DNA from: Anaeramoeba flamelloides
Lineage: Eukaryota > Metamonada > Anaeramoebidae
DNA length: 64,000 bases
Direction of reading: 5' to 3'
Assembly: GCA_027625915.1 (NCBI GenBank)
Contig: JANTQA010000033.1
Coordinates: forward strand, 2,976,001 to 3,040,000
A program made the translations under genes and the position numbers. The notes under the pieces are model-generated. The model was not told the origin of the DNA and did no database searches. It worked only from the letters and a program-made list of their open reading frames with translations. Below are positions 35,237-49,834 of the stretch, in pieces; the stretch's first letter is position 1, and the number at the start of each line of letters is the position of its first letter.

Positions 35237-38200
35237 TCATTTCTTAAGATTTTTCTTGACAAAATTACCAAGCAATAGTTTACCACTTTTGGTTCCAATG
35301 AAAACGTGTTTATAATTACTGAGCAATTTTAAAGAATATATTGATTCGTAAATGGTATATTCTTGTACAATTTTTAACTGGGGAATTGAAATTATATAAA
35401 CCATTGATTTTTTTGTACCGCATATGAAATAATTATGTTCTTGAGGAAAATCAAAACAAGTGACCAATCCATTAATTTGAATATGGCTGATAAAATCACC
35501 ATTTAAAGAAAATATATAAAAATTAGGTTCACAATAAAATAATAGATAACCTAATTTTACAATATGAAGTAAAGTGATTGATCTTGTAGATAGTGTATTT
35601 TCATTTTCGGTAATACTATCAGAATAATGATCATTGGAGTTATTCTCAACTTGGCTATCCTCCTTGCAAATAATATTATTTATTGAAAAGACTTTGAGAG
35701 TTTCTCCATTAGTGGATGATCGTAGCATTACAATACCATTTTTGTCTGCAGATAATATTAAATTCATTAATGGACAATAATGAACACAAACAATTTCTGT
35801 ATTATGTCCGCGCATGACCATTTTTGGCCGCTTCGGCAGTTCATTGCCATTTATGTTAATTTTCCATAATCTTAAAGTAGTATCTTTCGAACCAGTTAAA
35901 AAGTAATTTTGATATGAACTTATACAAGTAACTACATCATTATGATCAAATAAAGTATGTATTAATTTTGAATTATCAGCATTATTTATTTTAATTGAAT
36001 TGTCTTTATAGCCGCAACTAATAAAATATTTGTGATAATTAATTTCCATATATGTAAAACAATTGGATAAATTTTGTATTTCTTTATCAAATTGTGATCC
36101 AATCTTTTTTCTAGCACCTAAAAATTGATCATTTTCCAAATGGAAACCCATATTATTTGAAATGGATAAATTTGTTGAAAAATAATTTAAACACAAATTC
36201 CTTTCCAAATCAAAAGTAATTATTTGATTGATATTTGTATTTTTTTTATTCATATTATCACTAGAATTCCCAGTTAGATAAATTAATGGATATTTTGTAA
36301 TTGGGAATGGGATTGCTTGTAAAATACTATAAAATACAGGATCCCAATTTAAAAATTTGTGAAATTTAATTTTATTTCTCTTTTGTGCCTTCTTCAATGA
36401 ATATTTGGAACAATGCCTTTTTTTATAAAATAATTGGGTTGGTATTTTTCCAAATGTTAAAATATTAAATTCATTATTGGTTTCTTTTATTCCACTTCCC
36501 AATCTACCCACCCTTTCCCTTTCTGTTTGAGACCCTGTTACCTTTTCTATTTCCCTCCCCAGTTCTTTACCTTTTCCATTTCCATTTCCATTATTAATCA
36601 TCTTTCCATTCCCCATTTTCCGTTTATTGATATACTGCATTTTTATTTGTATTTTGAGATTTTGTTCATATGATTCATAAAAAAATAAATTATTTGCTTT
36701 TTCCGCTTCAATACCATTTTGTTTAAATCCAAAAATTAAATCAATCCATTCATTTAAATGTTGACTGACATACCCACTTTCCAAGGCATGTCGATGAATT
36801 CTTATAAATTTATAAACAGAATTTTGAGCCCAAGGCGGTAATTCAATACCTTTAAGCAATTTATTCTTTATTTTAATATTGTTTTTGTTTTGTAAAAACT
36901 CTGGCATATAATAAAACTCTGGTATTAATTCTCGAACATCAGAAAGTGAATTCTGACATGATTTCCATATTTTGTTAACTGATGTGAATCTTGGTGTTTC
37001 AATATTATATTTTTTAATAGCAATCGTAGTGAAAGGATCTATAAGAAATAAATAATCAAGTACAATAAAGGTTGTTGAATAATGTGTTTCATAATGATAT
37101 GGTGGCAATTTTGAATTATTTTCATTTTTAATCTTTTCAAAACGCCGTTGAAATGTAATAAACCTTTCAGGATTTAGCTCACCAATCTAATTATATTGTT
37201 ATTTTATATTGTTATTATTATTTATTTATTTTTATTTGTTATTTATAAGGTATTAAGAAAAGAAGAGAAAATTTAATTTTTTAAAATTTGAAAAATGATT
37301 ATTATTTATTAATGGATTTATTTTTATCCCATAGATTTAAAATCAAATCTTCAGACCACAAGACAACTTCAATAAAGTATGAATTTAATAGTTAATTTTT
37401 TTGTTTAAAAAGTAGAGAAAATAATAGAAAAAACTCTTAATTTTCACTTGATTTTTGTCCTAAATAACTTGTTATTTTATCACTTCGAATCATTAAATTT
37501 CAATTGATTGATTTTGCTCTTACCGTTTTTTAGTGATTTTTTTGATTTTAAAATTTCCAAATTTTGATTTTGTAATCTACTTTTCTTTTATACAAAAAAA
37601 AACCGTTTTTCAATTTTTGAAAGAGTAATTTTCGATCAAACTCAAAAATCTTTTTTTTTTTTATAAAATAATTGTTTATTTCACCTCTCAACAAAAATAA
37701 GTTGTGAATTTAATATATATTTTGAAGTTAATTAATAATTCAAGAAATTCTTTAATTAGAATTTTTGATTTTTTTTTCTTTGAAAAATAAAAAGAAGTTG
37801 CATGGAAAAGGATTTTTTCATGGAACATTGTTTTATAAATTTTGGGTATATGAAAAAAAAACAACAATACAATAAAAAAATTTCATAATAGTTTTTGTTA
37901 AAAATGTTTTACCATTAAAAACTATTACAGAAAACTGATTTTAAAATAAACCCCAATTCCAAAAATTTGAACAGTCCCCAAAATCAAAAATAGACAAAAA
38001 AAAACAAACACAATTTATTATATTTTATCAAAACTTAATATTAAATCACTTTTAAGTTAACGTTTGTATTTTTTTTTTCTCAGTAATCATTTTTTTTTAA
38101 AAAAAAAAAAAAAAAAATAAAAATTGGGTATTAAATATTATGAAGAGAGTGAAACAAAAAATTGAACGATTAAATTTGTTAAATTTTCACCAACAATTAT

Positions 38201-41200
38201 CGATCGATCGATCAAGGTTGGATAACATCGACCAATTGTATGTAATTTTTCATTTAAAATAACCCAACGTTAACCAAAATATTAATCATTAGAAAAAAAT
38301 TTCCGATTTATCGAAACGGGATACGTAACTGGGGAAAAATGAAATGAAAAAAAAAAAAATAGACAAAAAATGATGAGAATATTTTGTTAAAAATCAAAAT
38401 ATTTTCCCAAACTGAATGAAACTAAAGTATTTTTATTCTGTAAATTATTTGGTCTGTTTCAAAAATTTTGGAATTTAGTTTGTGTTAAAAATTCTATTAT
38501 AAAAAATATAAAAAGAAGAGAAAAAGAAATCGAAATAAAAAGAAAAAGAAATAGAAAAAAAAAAAACTAAAGAAAAAAAAAGATATCCAAAATTATCTTG
38601 CTTTATTTGTAAATCCATAGCTGTATTGAATATTTAAATAATTAGAAATTATACAATAGATGTTATCTGAAAATAAGATAAAAAAGTATGAAATAACCTC
38701 AAATACTTTTTAAAATATATTGTATCAATGTTTGTTCGACTTATAGATCGATTGAAATTGTTAAATTTATTTTCATTGAGATATTTATTAAATTAAAATG
38801 GAACTCAGAGCATCATTAATATATATATATATTCTGAGGTATTTCCAAAAAAGTGTGACATTTTTTTATAAATTTCATATAAAATTCTTTTTGTTAGTTG
38901 GTTCTATTGGTAAATTTCATTGAGAGAAATATTAATACTGATCGATCAATACCATTAGATATATTTCAAAATAATGTCCATCAAAATATTCCCAAAAAAT
39001 GAAAAAAAAAATAACACACATTTTTTGTTCCCAAAACGAGTAGAAATCAATAAAAAATGAACAAAATGCTTTGGACACAAACATTGTTTAAAAAATAAAG
39101 CATACTAATATAAGTTTTTCCTTCTATTGAGAAATTTTGTCAAGATTAAATTTTTTTATAAAACAATTTTTTTAGTATCAAAAAGAAAAAAATATCCACC
39201 AATTTTAATCCCTAAAAAATATCAGATAAGACTGAGATCAGAAAATTTTGATATTTTGCATGATATCAATTCCATTCTAACAAGCAAATTGGGTTTATTA
39301 TTAAGAATTAAAAAACGATGAATAACAAATTTTTGGATATTTAAATTGTTATATTAGAAGATTAAGTTTCATATAGATAATTTTAAAATAAATTTGCTCT
39401 ACATTTTTGGAATAGCTTAGAACACACTACAACTTTCTAACAAAAAAAAAAAAAAAAAAAATCACAGCACAGTAATAAAAAGATTAAATAAACAAATTAT
39501 TTTTTGTTAATTTGTTTCACCTATAAATAAAATTTGTAAATAGAAAACACTATTTTCATAAATAACAGAAAAAAAAAAAAACAAAATAATTACTGGTTTT
39601 GATAAATCTCTAAAATTCTTTGGGTCATTTAAATCTAATTCTTCACTTTCATAATTTGACAAAACCCAGGGAAATATGGGATATTGATTGAGGTCATGAT
39701 AGGTTCTCCCTGCAAAAATATTTAATTTCATCAGATATTGAAAATTGGTGATTTCTCTATATTTCCATTTATCCTTCCAAAATTTTAATTTTTCTTTAAT
39801 TTTTTTATTTAAATTCCAATCCTTTGAAGGATTAATTAAATTTGCATTTTTTTTTATATTTGCATAAACACTATTTCTTTTATTTTTTTCAAAATTAAAA
39901 AAATACGTGGAATTATCTTTCAAATAAATTTCAATTGCTGTTCTTTCCCCTTGATAATTTCTTTTATAAATGTCATCAATTTTAATAATCTTCCAATTAT
40001 AATACCAATTATTAAAATTCTTATTCTTGTTCAAATTCAAATTCAAATTCAAATTTAGACCCTTATCATCAATATTATTTATTAAAGAATTTGAGAATTT
40101 CTTAATTTTAAAAAATTGAATATTAGTTTTTGTCAACTTGAAAAAACCACAAATATTTTTATTTATTCTAATTAATGAACATTTGAATATATTGTTTTGA
40201 TTAAAATACTTTTGATCATTTTGTAAAATATCGAATTTTAATTCTTCGGGTTCTACCTTTTTAATCAATTTCTTTTCTTCTTTTTTAATATGTGATAATT
40301 CATTTTTTTTTTCGTTTTGATAAAAAGTATAATATTTTATTAAATCAGAATAACTGTGAATAAGATTTAATTTGTTTTTGAGATATAAACTATTTTTATT
40401 TTGTTGATTTTTTCTTGGGACATTTTCAATTTCTTTGTTATTAATATGCTTCTTCTTCAATTTTATCAAGGACAGTTTTATTTTTTGCTCACTAACGTTT
40501 TTGCCCATTCCGCTTATTTTCTCAGTTCCACTCTCTTTTGTTTTGATTTCCTCATAGCTCTTTATTTTTTGATTGTAATTATTTTCTTTCTTTATTATTA
40601 TTTTCTGTCTATTTTCATTTTTCGTTTTTGCACTATTCATTTTTAACTTCAATTTTTCCTTTTTAATAAAATTATTTCCATTTCCATTTTGGGTTACTTT
40701 TAAATGATTAAAGAAATTTTTATTATTTTTTTCATTTAAAAAATTCCAATTTCTTTTAAAAAGGTTTCTTTTATTTTCAAAATCAATCAAATTATTTAAT
40801 TTCCATTTGATTTTTTCTTCCTTTTTTAAATGCTCTGGTATATAAATTCTTTCCATTACAATTAAGCTTTTAATTATTTTATTCCATTTTTTCATTAAAT
40901 TTTTATAATTATAATTATATAAATATTTCTCTTGAATTAATTTATTAATTAATAATTTACAATCATTATTTTTCTTCCCTTTCTTTCTTTTATTATTAGT
41001 ATTATTCCTATTATTTAATACAGTATTCCCATTTGTAATAATCATTTTTAAAATTTTAATTTTTTGTTTATTTAATTTCTTTGTAGATATTAATATCTTT
41101 TTTTGTATTTTTTTATTACCATATTTTAAAATTAAATCAAATAATTGTAACCAATGATATTTTTGAAATATTAATATCAATTCGATTAAATTGCTTTTTT

Positions 41201-44200
41201 CAATTTCCATTGATTTTTTTATTTGTATAAAATTAGTTTTTTTGATATTCATTTTTAATTGATAATTAAAAAAAATATGATTAAACTCCCTTTCACAATC
41301 ATGTATTGCCTTTTGAAAACTTTGGAAAATTAACTCAATTTTTTTACCCTCCTTTAATTTAAAAGATAAATTTTTATAATTTTTCAACAAAGGTTGTAAA
41401 ATTTTTAAATAAATACTTAATATCAAAAGCAATAAATAATTATTTTGCTTTATACTGAATTTATTCTTGTCATTATTATGATTATGTTTTCTAATCTTAA
41501 TAATCAACAGATTTAAATATCTTATTAATTGAAAACAATTTTTATAGTCAGTATATTGGAAATAATAATTTAAAAAAATAATTAAATATTGATAAAATTT
41601 GAAAACATCAACCGAATTATTAACAGGGAATTTGAGATTTGTTTTAAAAATACCAATTCTCTCCAACAATTCCATTAATTGGACAACAATGCCATAATCT
41701 ACCCATTTTTTCTCGATATTTGATAATCTAATTTTTGATTCAAATTCTTGATCATTTTTTAGGATTGTTGTATTTGCTTTTGGGATTTGAAAAAGAAAAT
41801 AATAAATAAATTTAATTAAATTAAAAATATTTTTAGAAAATATTGAATCATTTTTAAAAGTTTCAATGATATCAATTTGATTAAAATGTTTTAAATAATT
41901 CAAAATAAATTTCAAAAAATTTGTTAATATTAAATTAATTAAACTAGATCTTGAAAATTTTCCATTAAAATTAGCATAGTAAATTGAATAAAATAAGAAT
42001 TTGTATTGTTTAAATGGTATTAATCTAACTTCAAAATCATTAATTAACAATTCTTGGATAATTAATAATATTTGTTTATTTATTTGCCTTTTTATCAATA
42101 CATCATTTTTATCAATTTCTTTTTCTTTTTCTTTTTCTTGATTTTCATTTTCTTTTTGAGCATCTATTTTGTTATTGTTTAATCCCTTTTCTTTTTCTTT
42201 TTCTTTTTCTATTTCTATTTCTATTTCTATTTCTTTTGGATTTTTTTTTATTTTTTTATTTTCATTATTATTTTTATTTTCATTTTCATTTTCATTTTTA
42301 TTTTCATTTTCATTTTCATTTTCATTTTCATTTTTATTTTCATTTTTATTTTTATTTTTATTTTCATTTCCGTTTCCATTTTGATTTTCATTTTTATTTC
42401 CATTTCCATTTTCATTTTCATTTTTATTTTTATTTTCATTTCCATTTCCATTTTTATTTTTGTTTTTATATTCATTGTCCTTATTTTTTCTAGTTTCATC
42501 CCCATCTTGTTTTTCGATTTCATTTTCATTATGCTTATCTTTTTCATTTCCATTTCCTTCATTTTGTAATAGGCCTTCCCCACTTTCATTATCATTATTT
42601 AATTGATCGAAATTGAGAGCATTAATTAATTTCTGATGCCATTTAATTGAATTTAAAAAAATAGTTTTATTCTTTTCATTTGATTTTAGAAAAACAAACA
42701 ATTCAATTAAAATTTTTAAATTAAAAATAAGATGCTTTTTTTGTAAAATTTCTATAAAAATATTTAATACCCAAATTCTTTGAAGATTTTTTTTGTATTT
42801 ATTATTCAAAATTTTCCAAAGTATTGGAAAAAAAGATTGATTTATTGTAGTATTTTTAAAAATGAAAATAATTTTTTTTTGTAATTTTTTATTAAAAACA
42901 TTATATTTATTAATATTTGTATTGTTGTTATTATTGTTATTATAGTTACCATTATTGCTAATATCATTATCAACATTCTCGATTAAATTCGCTAACCGGT
43001 TTAAAATTTTTAAGGAAATAATTATAATTTTGGGATTATTTGATTTTAATAATTTTATAAAAGGCTTTTGGAATTTATAATTAATTATTTGAAATAAAAT
43101 GAATTTTGGTTTAATTTTTAAAATTTTTAATATAAACTTTAAGATTATATAAATATTTTTCATTTTTTTACAAATTAAACAAGAATTTATTAAAAATTTA
43201 TAAAATTTATCATTATCTTTGTTATTTGTTTTACTTTTACTTTTATTTTTAGTATTTAATAAATACACTTGTAAAATAATTTTAAAAATTAATTTTCGAA
43301 TCATTTTTAGATTTGGGATATTTGGCCTTTGAAAATAAATAATTTCATTTTTCTTCATATTTTTAAAAATTTTGACCTTTTTACCAAGAGAGAATTGTTC
43401 TAATTCAAACCAATAATATTTTAACAATATTTTTAATAAATCCTTTAAAGTGAAATATTTTATAAAATTAATTTTTTCGTTTTGATAAAGAATTAATAAA
43501 TAATTAAATAATTTTATGTGTTCATGTATATTACAATAAATCCATAAACTAAAATTATTTTTTAAGAATATTTTAAAAAAATTATTAGTTACTTTAAGAT
43601 TATTTTTTAAAATGATCTTTTTTGATAATTGAATGAAAAATTTGGTATTTATCAAATTCGGGTTTTGATTAGATAATATATAATTAATTATTTGAAAAGC
43701 AATAGAAGAATATAATTCAAGTTGAGGACTGTTGAATGTATTCAAAGTATAAAAAATTAAATTTATTATTTGTTCATAAAAATTATTATAATATTTTTGA
43801 AAATTTTCGAATTGGCTTAGAATATAATACAAAACTTCAATACCACCAGAAGAATTCATTTGGGTGTGAATTTTTTTTAAGGAAATTAATTGAATGTTTT
43901 TAAAATGCTTTTTCGGTTCTAATTTTGGATCACATTTTAAAAAAATTTTTGAATTATCTAAAAATTTGAAATTAAATTTCTTTTTTTGTAAATGTTTTAT
44001 TTGTGGTATGGTTAAATGACAATACATATTTATACCTAGCTTATAAATATTCTTAATAAATTGCTTTTTAATTGACCGATTAAAAAAATAAATTGAACAC
44101 ATTTTCCCTGAAAAGCAATTATTATTATTATAATTATAATTCTTCTTTTTATTCTTCATATTATTAAATAATAATTTTGAATTTGATCCTATTTGATTAA

Positions 44201-47200
44201 ACTTTAATGGAATGTTTTGATTAATTGGCTTTAGATCAGACTTATTAATTAATATATTATTAAGATAACATTTGATAATATTCTTTCGGGTTACCCAATT
44301 AGTTTTGTGAGTAATCACAAGAAAATACCATTTTTTTAATGATATATTAATTTCAAATTTTGCTTTATCTTTAATTAAATTATTATTGTTATTATTGGTT
44401 ATATTGCTTTTGATACTATTCACATGATGGCGATTTTGCTTTGAATTCTGATTCTGTGTATCATGATTATTGAAATTTGTATTAATATTTGAAAAATTAA
44501 ATGAATTTGTTTGAATTATTAAAAATTTTCCATTTGATTTAACATAAGATTTGATACCCTGATTATTTTCATTAAAAAAATTAAAGATTACAGGTTTATA
44601 TTTTTTTGTTGTATTAAAAATTGAATTATCGTTGTTTACTTTATAAATATTCTTCTCTTCAAAGCTATCAAAATAAATCCATGTAACAAAACTAAATCCA
44701 TTTTTTGGCCATTTATGTATAACGGGTAAATCAATTTTAGATTTAAGCCCTGAAAATAGAAAATAATTTTCTGGTTTTAATATCAGGGATTTCGAAAAGT
44801 CTAAAAGAAAATAATTTTTAAAAAGATTTAAAAAATGAATTATTAAATTTGAATTTTTTTTTAAATCATTTTGAATTTTAAAAAAAAGTTTAAAAATCGA
44901 ATTTAATTCAAATATTCTTATACAATTATAACTAATTATTTCAACCAATTTAAAAATTTCTTTTATTGTTGTATATTTATGATCATGATTGTTTTTGTTA
45001 TTTTTGCTTTTTTTTGTTTTGTTGTTGTTATTGTCATTATCATCATTCTTATTATTCTTATTATTCTTATTATTATTCTTATCATCATCATCATCGTCGT
45101 CGTCGTTGTAGTCTTCGTCGTTAATATCATTACCATTACCATTACCACTATCATTATCATTATCATTATTATTATCACTATCATTACCCGTATCATCATT
45201 ATCATTACCACTCATGTTTGTGGTATTTTTATTAACATTATCATAATAAATATTATTATGTACATTGTTATTTATTTTAAATATGATTTCACATAAATAT
45301 GAAATTAAATTAATTTTTGAACATATTTGACAATTGTATTGAGAAAATTTACATATTTTTTGGAAAATTAAAATTAATCTTAAAAGTAATTGATAATTAT
45401 TTGGATAAGAAAAACAATAATTAAAAAATATCAAAATAAATTCAGAGCCTAATAATTGATTATTATTTTTTAGATTAAAATTACCATTATTTATTATTAA
45501 ATCTAAAAAAATTTTAAATATCTTGTTTGGTTCAAAATTATTATTTAAAAATATTTTGGGAATTTGATTAAAAAAAGACATTTTTGAAAAAATAATTAAA
45601 TTTTTTTTATTATTTAACAATAAATATTTTAATAATTTTAGTATTTCATTATAGAAATTTTTTATTAATTGTTTTGAGCTAAAAAATATTTTTATTAATT
45701 TAAAATTAGTTTTTACTCCAAAAAAATGTTGGATATATTTTTTTTTAATTTTAATTCCAGTTTTAATCCCATTTAATAATGATTTCATTAATTCAATATT
45801 TTTCGTTTTATTATTCTGAATTAAAATATTTATTTTATTATTATTTACAATGAAATTATCATTCTCATCTTCATTATGAAAATTTATAAATATTATTTGT
45901 TTTATTAAATATGAATATTTAAAAAAGCATAATTCTAGAATTTCATAAAAATTAATTTCACCAGTAAAAAATTTTATAAAAATATTAATCGCCCAATCTT
46001 TGGTTTTATTTTCAAATAATAATAATAATAAAGAATCGAGTAGATTTTTTTCAATTAAAAAGTTTATTGGTATGTGTTTTTCATTATTAATTAATTGATG
46101 GATTAAATTTAATAAATTATAATAGGATTTATAAAACAGTTGTAAGGAGAAATTCTTTGTATTTAATTTTTTAAATCCAAAATTTATATTTATGAGCCAT
46201 TTTAATATTTTGGTAAATATAATTATACTATTATTTTGTTTAAATATAATTTTTTTAACAATAATAGCATTTTTATTTAATAAAATTAAAAAAATTTCCA
46301 AACAATCATTAATTAATTGTAAATTTTTTAATTTCAAACAATAGTATAAAAAATTCAATAATTCTTCAATTTCTTTACTACTCGAATCAAATTCATTTAA
46401 TTCATAATCCTTTAGACAAATATTAACAAAAAATTCAAATAAATATTTTTTGGTTAATTGGAATAATTGGAATTGCACTTTAGATTTTTTTTTTAACTTT
46501 AATTTATCAATTGCGCCGCTGTTATCCGATTCATTTGAATAATCAATAAGATCATAAATAAAAAAATTTGAAAACAAGATCTTCCAAATATCTTTTTTTC
46601 TTAAAAATTCAATATCATTATCATTAATTACTTGATTTAATAAAATTAAACAATAAATCTGAAGAATGGGGCAATATTTTTTTAAATATAGATATACCAT
46701 TAATTCATTAGAATTCATTTGCTTGGTTTTTTGCTCATTAATATTATATATATTCAATATAGTACTTAATATTTTCCATTTGAAATTACTCGTTTCCTGT
46801 GAATAATTATTTAAACATATTTTATTTAATAATAGAAATAATTTATTTAATAATGGTCTATTATATGAATATTTTTGTTGATTTTTTGGGATAATATTAA
46901 AAAATTGAAGTTGTTTTTTTTGTTTTATTAAATAATCATTTACAAATTCAGGCAATTGTATTTTATGATCATTTTTTTTTTCATTTTTTATATTTTTTTT
47001 TTCTTTTTTTTCATTGTTTTCTTCTTTTTGATCATTTTGATTGTTTTTTTGTTCAGTTGTTTTTTTATTTTTATTTCTTTCATTTTCACTTTCCGGGATT
47101 GTAACATTTTCACTTTTTCCACCTTCTGTTTCTTTTCTCTTTGTAATTACCAATATATTTTTATTCTTTTTATTTATCTTTATTTCTTTTCTTCGAGTAT

Positions 47201-48089
47201 TTTTTTCATTTTTTCCTTCTTTTTGATCATTATCATTTTTGGTTCTTTCTTCTCCAATTATACTTTTTTCCTGTTTTAACGTTTCCTTTTCTTGTAATTC
47301 TAATAAATTTAATACTTTGATTTTTGGATTTTTTTTCATTTTAAAAGTCTCAATACGAAAATTAAATGATACCCATAATATGAAATTAGATAATCTTTCT
47401 AAATTTCGACTATCAAATAAAAATTGATCAAATTTTCTATGTTGATTTTTTAAACTTAATTGAAAAAAAAAGGAAATTATATTTATCCTTGAATTAAAAT
47501 ATTCTTTTTCTTGAGTAATTTTTTTTATTTGTAATTTTTCATATCTTTGTAAGAAATTTAAATTAATTAATTTTTGGAATTTTTCTTTTTTGTTTTTATA
47601 AAATTGGTTAATTTGAATACTTTCATTGTCTATGTTGTTTTCATTATCCTTATTATTTATGTCCACATTTTTCTTTTCCACTTCACCATTATGAGAAATA
47701 TGCTGTACTATTGGGGGAATAAAATATTGAGATAAATTTTGGACTAAATTGATTTTTTCAAAATAAGAAAATTTGATTTTATTTCTTAATAAATCTAAAT
47801 TTTTGAAAATTTCTTTCTCCATGATCAATATTGTTAAATTTTGTGGGATTGAGGAAACATTTAAAACAATTATTGTCAGAGTTTCAAGTATTGGCTTTAT
47901 TATATACCCATGATATTTTTTTAAAGAAAATTTGGGAATCTCTTGAAGAATATCTAAATATAATAATAGAATTCGTTGTGAAACTAAAAGTAAATATTCC
48001 AAATATTTTAAATGGCATTCAATTTTAGAATCAGATCTTTTTCGATATTTGTTCTTTGTTTTATCATACTGTAATGTTGCTAAAAAACT
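35237..48089 (-). CDS. Giant BEACH-WD40 protein, LRBA/neurobeachin/Lvs type
   Basis: The last two exons are about 48089-39594 and 37186-35237, joined over a 2407-bp GT-AG intron in phase 0. The junction rebuilds the BEACH core 'FRDLSKP|IGELNPERF'. The product is about 3,450 residues, close to Dictyostelium LvsA. In order: Ile/Asn/Lys-rich helical repeats; a ConA-like domain near residues 1100-1330 ('PKNGFSFVTWIYFD'); a PH-like domain (about 2610-2770); BEACH ('NFQYLMKLNIFAGRTYHDLN', 'YHYETHYSTTFIVLDYL', 'DVRELIPEFYYMPEFL', 'EWIDLIFGFKQNG'); then WD40 repeats ('NDVVTCISSYQNYFLTGSKD'). BEACH proteins act at membranes in vesicle fusion, contractile vacuole and cytokinesis. Long Asn/Asp and Glu/Lys/Asn tracts are encoded at 44963-45215 and 42180-42480. 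The start is unresolved. The frame is open to 48089 without an upstream ATG, so a short first exon is needed. ATGA|GTATAT at 48228-48225 with an acceptor at 48080 would fit, but this is a guess. Confidence 0.93.
37187..39593 (-). other. Intron in the BEACH domain, 2.4 kb
   Basis: A GT-AG intron that splits the BEACH domain. It holds a dispersed repeat at 38860-39420, poly(A) runs and a GATCGATCGATC stretch near 38201-38212. A plus-strand frame at 39127-39321 belongs to the repeat and is not a gene. Confidence 0.8.
38860..39420 (+). repeat. Dispersed repeat of about 0.56 kb, copy 1
   Basis: Aligns along its length with 57900-58480: 'TTCTATTGGTAAA', 'ACCATTAGATATATTTCAAA', 'CCAAAAAATGAAAAAAAAA', 'AAAAATATCAGATAA.A', 'GAGATCAGAAAATTT'. 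Both copies sit in introns of minus-strand genes. Terminal repeats were not recognised. Confidence 0.75.
42180..42480 (-). repeat. Coding hexanucleotide-type repeats (Glu/Lys/Asn tract)
   Basis: Runs of GAAAATGAAAAT and GAAAAAGAAAAA type units inside the BEACH gene encode alternating Glu, Asn, Lys and Gly for about 100 residues. All units are in frame. Purine-strand composition leaves long open frames on every strand here, which are shadows. Confidence 0.85.
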
Positions 48090-48979
48090 ATTTTTTTTTT
48101 TTTTTTTTTTTTTATTTTATTGAAAAATTTATGATTTAGTTTATTTAGAAATAGAAAGTTTTTATATACATGTTTTTTTTCTTTCGTTATTTGAAGATCA
48201 TTTATTATAAATCTATAAATATACTCATACAAAAAAAAATGTTTCAAAAATATTATCAATAATCACAAAAGAGAAAATCATCAATATGAGAATATTAATA
48301 ACAAATCCATAAATTAATGATGGAATTATCTTTTCAATGATCTGTGGATTATCATGATTTTTTAATTTTATCAGGAATATTTAATAATTTCAGAAAAAAA
48401 CAAAAAAATTGTGATAATCTTCAAATTCTAGATAAACATAAAAGAAAAAAAATTGTGAAAAAATAGGTCAAATTTTGGTTTTTATTAATTATTATAAAAC
48501 CATATCCATCCCAGGTCTTACGTATTTTTTTTTTTTTTTTACTAATCAAGTTTCATATTGTGATTCATTTTTTTTAAATCAAAATAAAAAAGCAGATCTT
48601 CAAAAAAAAAATTCAATAAAAAAGCTATTATTAAAAATTTTTTGTCAAAAAAGATCAAATAAAATTTCAATATCTCACAATAGCGGCAAAAAGAGTAGAA
48701 CAAATTGCAAACATCTTAAAATGTACCCAACATAATAGGGAAATCTTTTTGTAATGTTTTCAAAAACATTTTTGAATGAGAACCTATTTCTTAATTTATT
48801 TTTCAATTTCAGTTTTCTTATTCTGATTTTTAAAAAAATGATTCAAAATATGAACTTGAAACGTAAAAAAAAATTGGTTGCCTTGGAAAGACTGTAATTT
48901 AAAAATTCAAAAAAAAAAACGAAAAATCAACTCCATTTCAAAAGATTTAAAATACCTGAAAAATGAAATAAACTAAACT

Positions 48980-49130
48980 CTTTTTCAAAAAGTATGACTA
49001 ACCTGAAATAAAAAATTGAAAAAAAAAATTCCTTTAGTATTCAAGAATAACTAATTATTAAATCTGATAAATAATTCACTTTTAAATCATTCAAAATGTA
49101 CAAAAGCCTGAAATTTTAAAAATAATAAAA
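48980..49130 (+). repeat. Dispersed repeat (partner at 55385-55520)
   Basis: Shares 'CCTTTAGTATTCAAGAA.AAC', 'AATTATTAAA.CTGAT', 'AACTTTTAAAT.ATTC' and 'AAGCCTGAAATTTTAAA'-type blocks with 55385-55520. It is short and has no visible termini. Confidence 0.6.
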
Positions 49131-49337
49131 AAATAAAACCAAAAATTTAAAGAATAATGAGTAACAATTTTTGAAATGAGCATTACTGATTTTTTATTAC
49201 TTAATTTTAATGAAAAAAAGTTGAACAAGGGGATTTTTTGATAAGAATTAAATTCATTTTAAAAGAAATTACATAGCCTCAATTTTTTTAATGATTATTT
49301 TTCATTTCGAAGATCTTTTTTTTCCACATGATCTTTT

Positions 49338-49370
<33 letters not shown>

Positions 49371-49637
49371 AAATCAAAAAAAAGAAAAACAAAAACTAAA
49401 AAACAGAAAAAAAAGAAAGATAAGCAAAAAAAATGAAATTGAAAAAGAAAGAAAAAAAATAAAAGATTTACAAAATAATAAAAATTTTTTGATAAGAATA
49501 CTTGAATAAAACCACAAAAATACTTCCAACAACATTATAAAGTGAGTCAAAATTTTTGAAAAATAGCTTATATATAGTCATTTTAATAAAGTAATTACTT
49601 TTTTTTTTTATGAGATTGTTAGAATTAAAACTTTTTT

Positions 49638-49834
49638 GTTTTAATAAAGTGTGGAATTTTTTAAAAAAGGGTGTTTTCCTTTAGAATCCTGCCTCTAAAT
49701 CACATTTAAATGTTAATATCTCGCTTTATTTAAATGGAAAACTTTCAAAAAGTTTTAATTCTGAAATAGATTTCGCCTTTTTAAAATAGCAAACTTCAAA
49801 AAAAGTTTTAAAAAAGTCCTCACATTTTTAAAAC
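49638..49834. mobile_element. Inverted-repeat element, 197 bp
   Basis: The ends GTTTTAATAAAGTGTGGA and TCCTCACATTTTTAAAAC are inverted with three or four mismatches, and the following TTTTTTAAAA continues the arm to about 28 bp. It is noncoding. The GTTTTAA.AAAGTGTGG end resembles the TTTTAAAAAAGTGTGG arm of the hairpin at 3791-3922, which may indicate common descent. Confidence 0.55.

Noticed and set aside
39127-39321. 64-codon plus-strand frame
   Set aside because: It lies in the dispersed repeat at 38860-39420. The copy at 58.2 kb does not keep it open.
42169-42595. Four frames on both strands over repeats
   Set aside because: They are shadows of the Glu/Asn/Lys tract in the BEACH gene.
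44963-47427. Ile/Val- and Phe/Ser-rich frames antisense to the BEACH gene
   Set aside because: They mirror Asn/Asp and Glu/Lys tracts, and the BEACH frame continues through.
48225-48228. ATGA as first coding exon of the BEACH gene
   Set aside because: The phase and a GTATAT donor fit, but a four-base exon in AT-rich DNA arises easily by chance, so it is not listed as a feature.
48475-49509. Lys-rich and mixed plus-strand frames upstream of the BEACH gene
   Set aside because: They arise from A runs and have no homology or splice logic.
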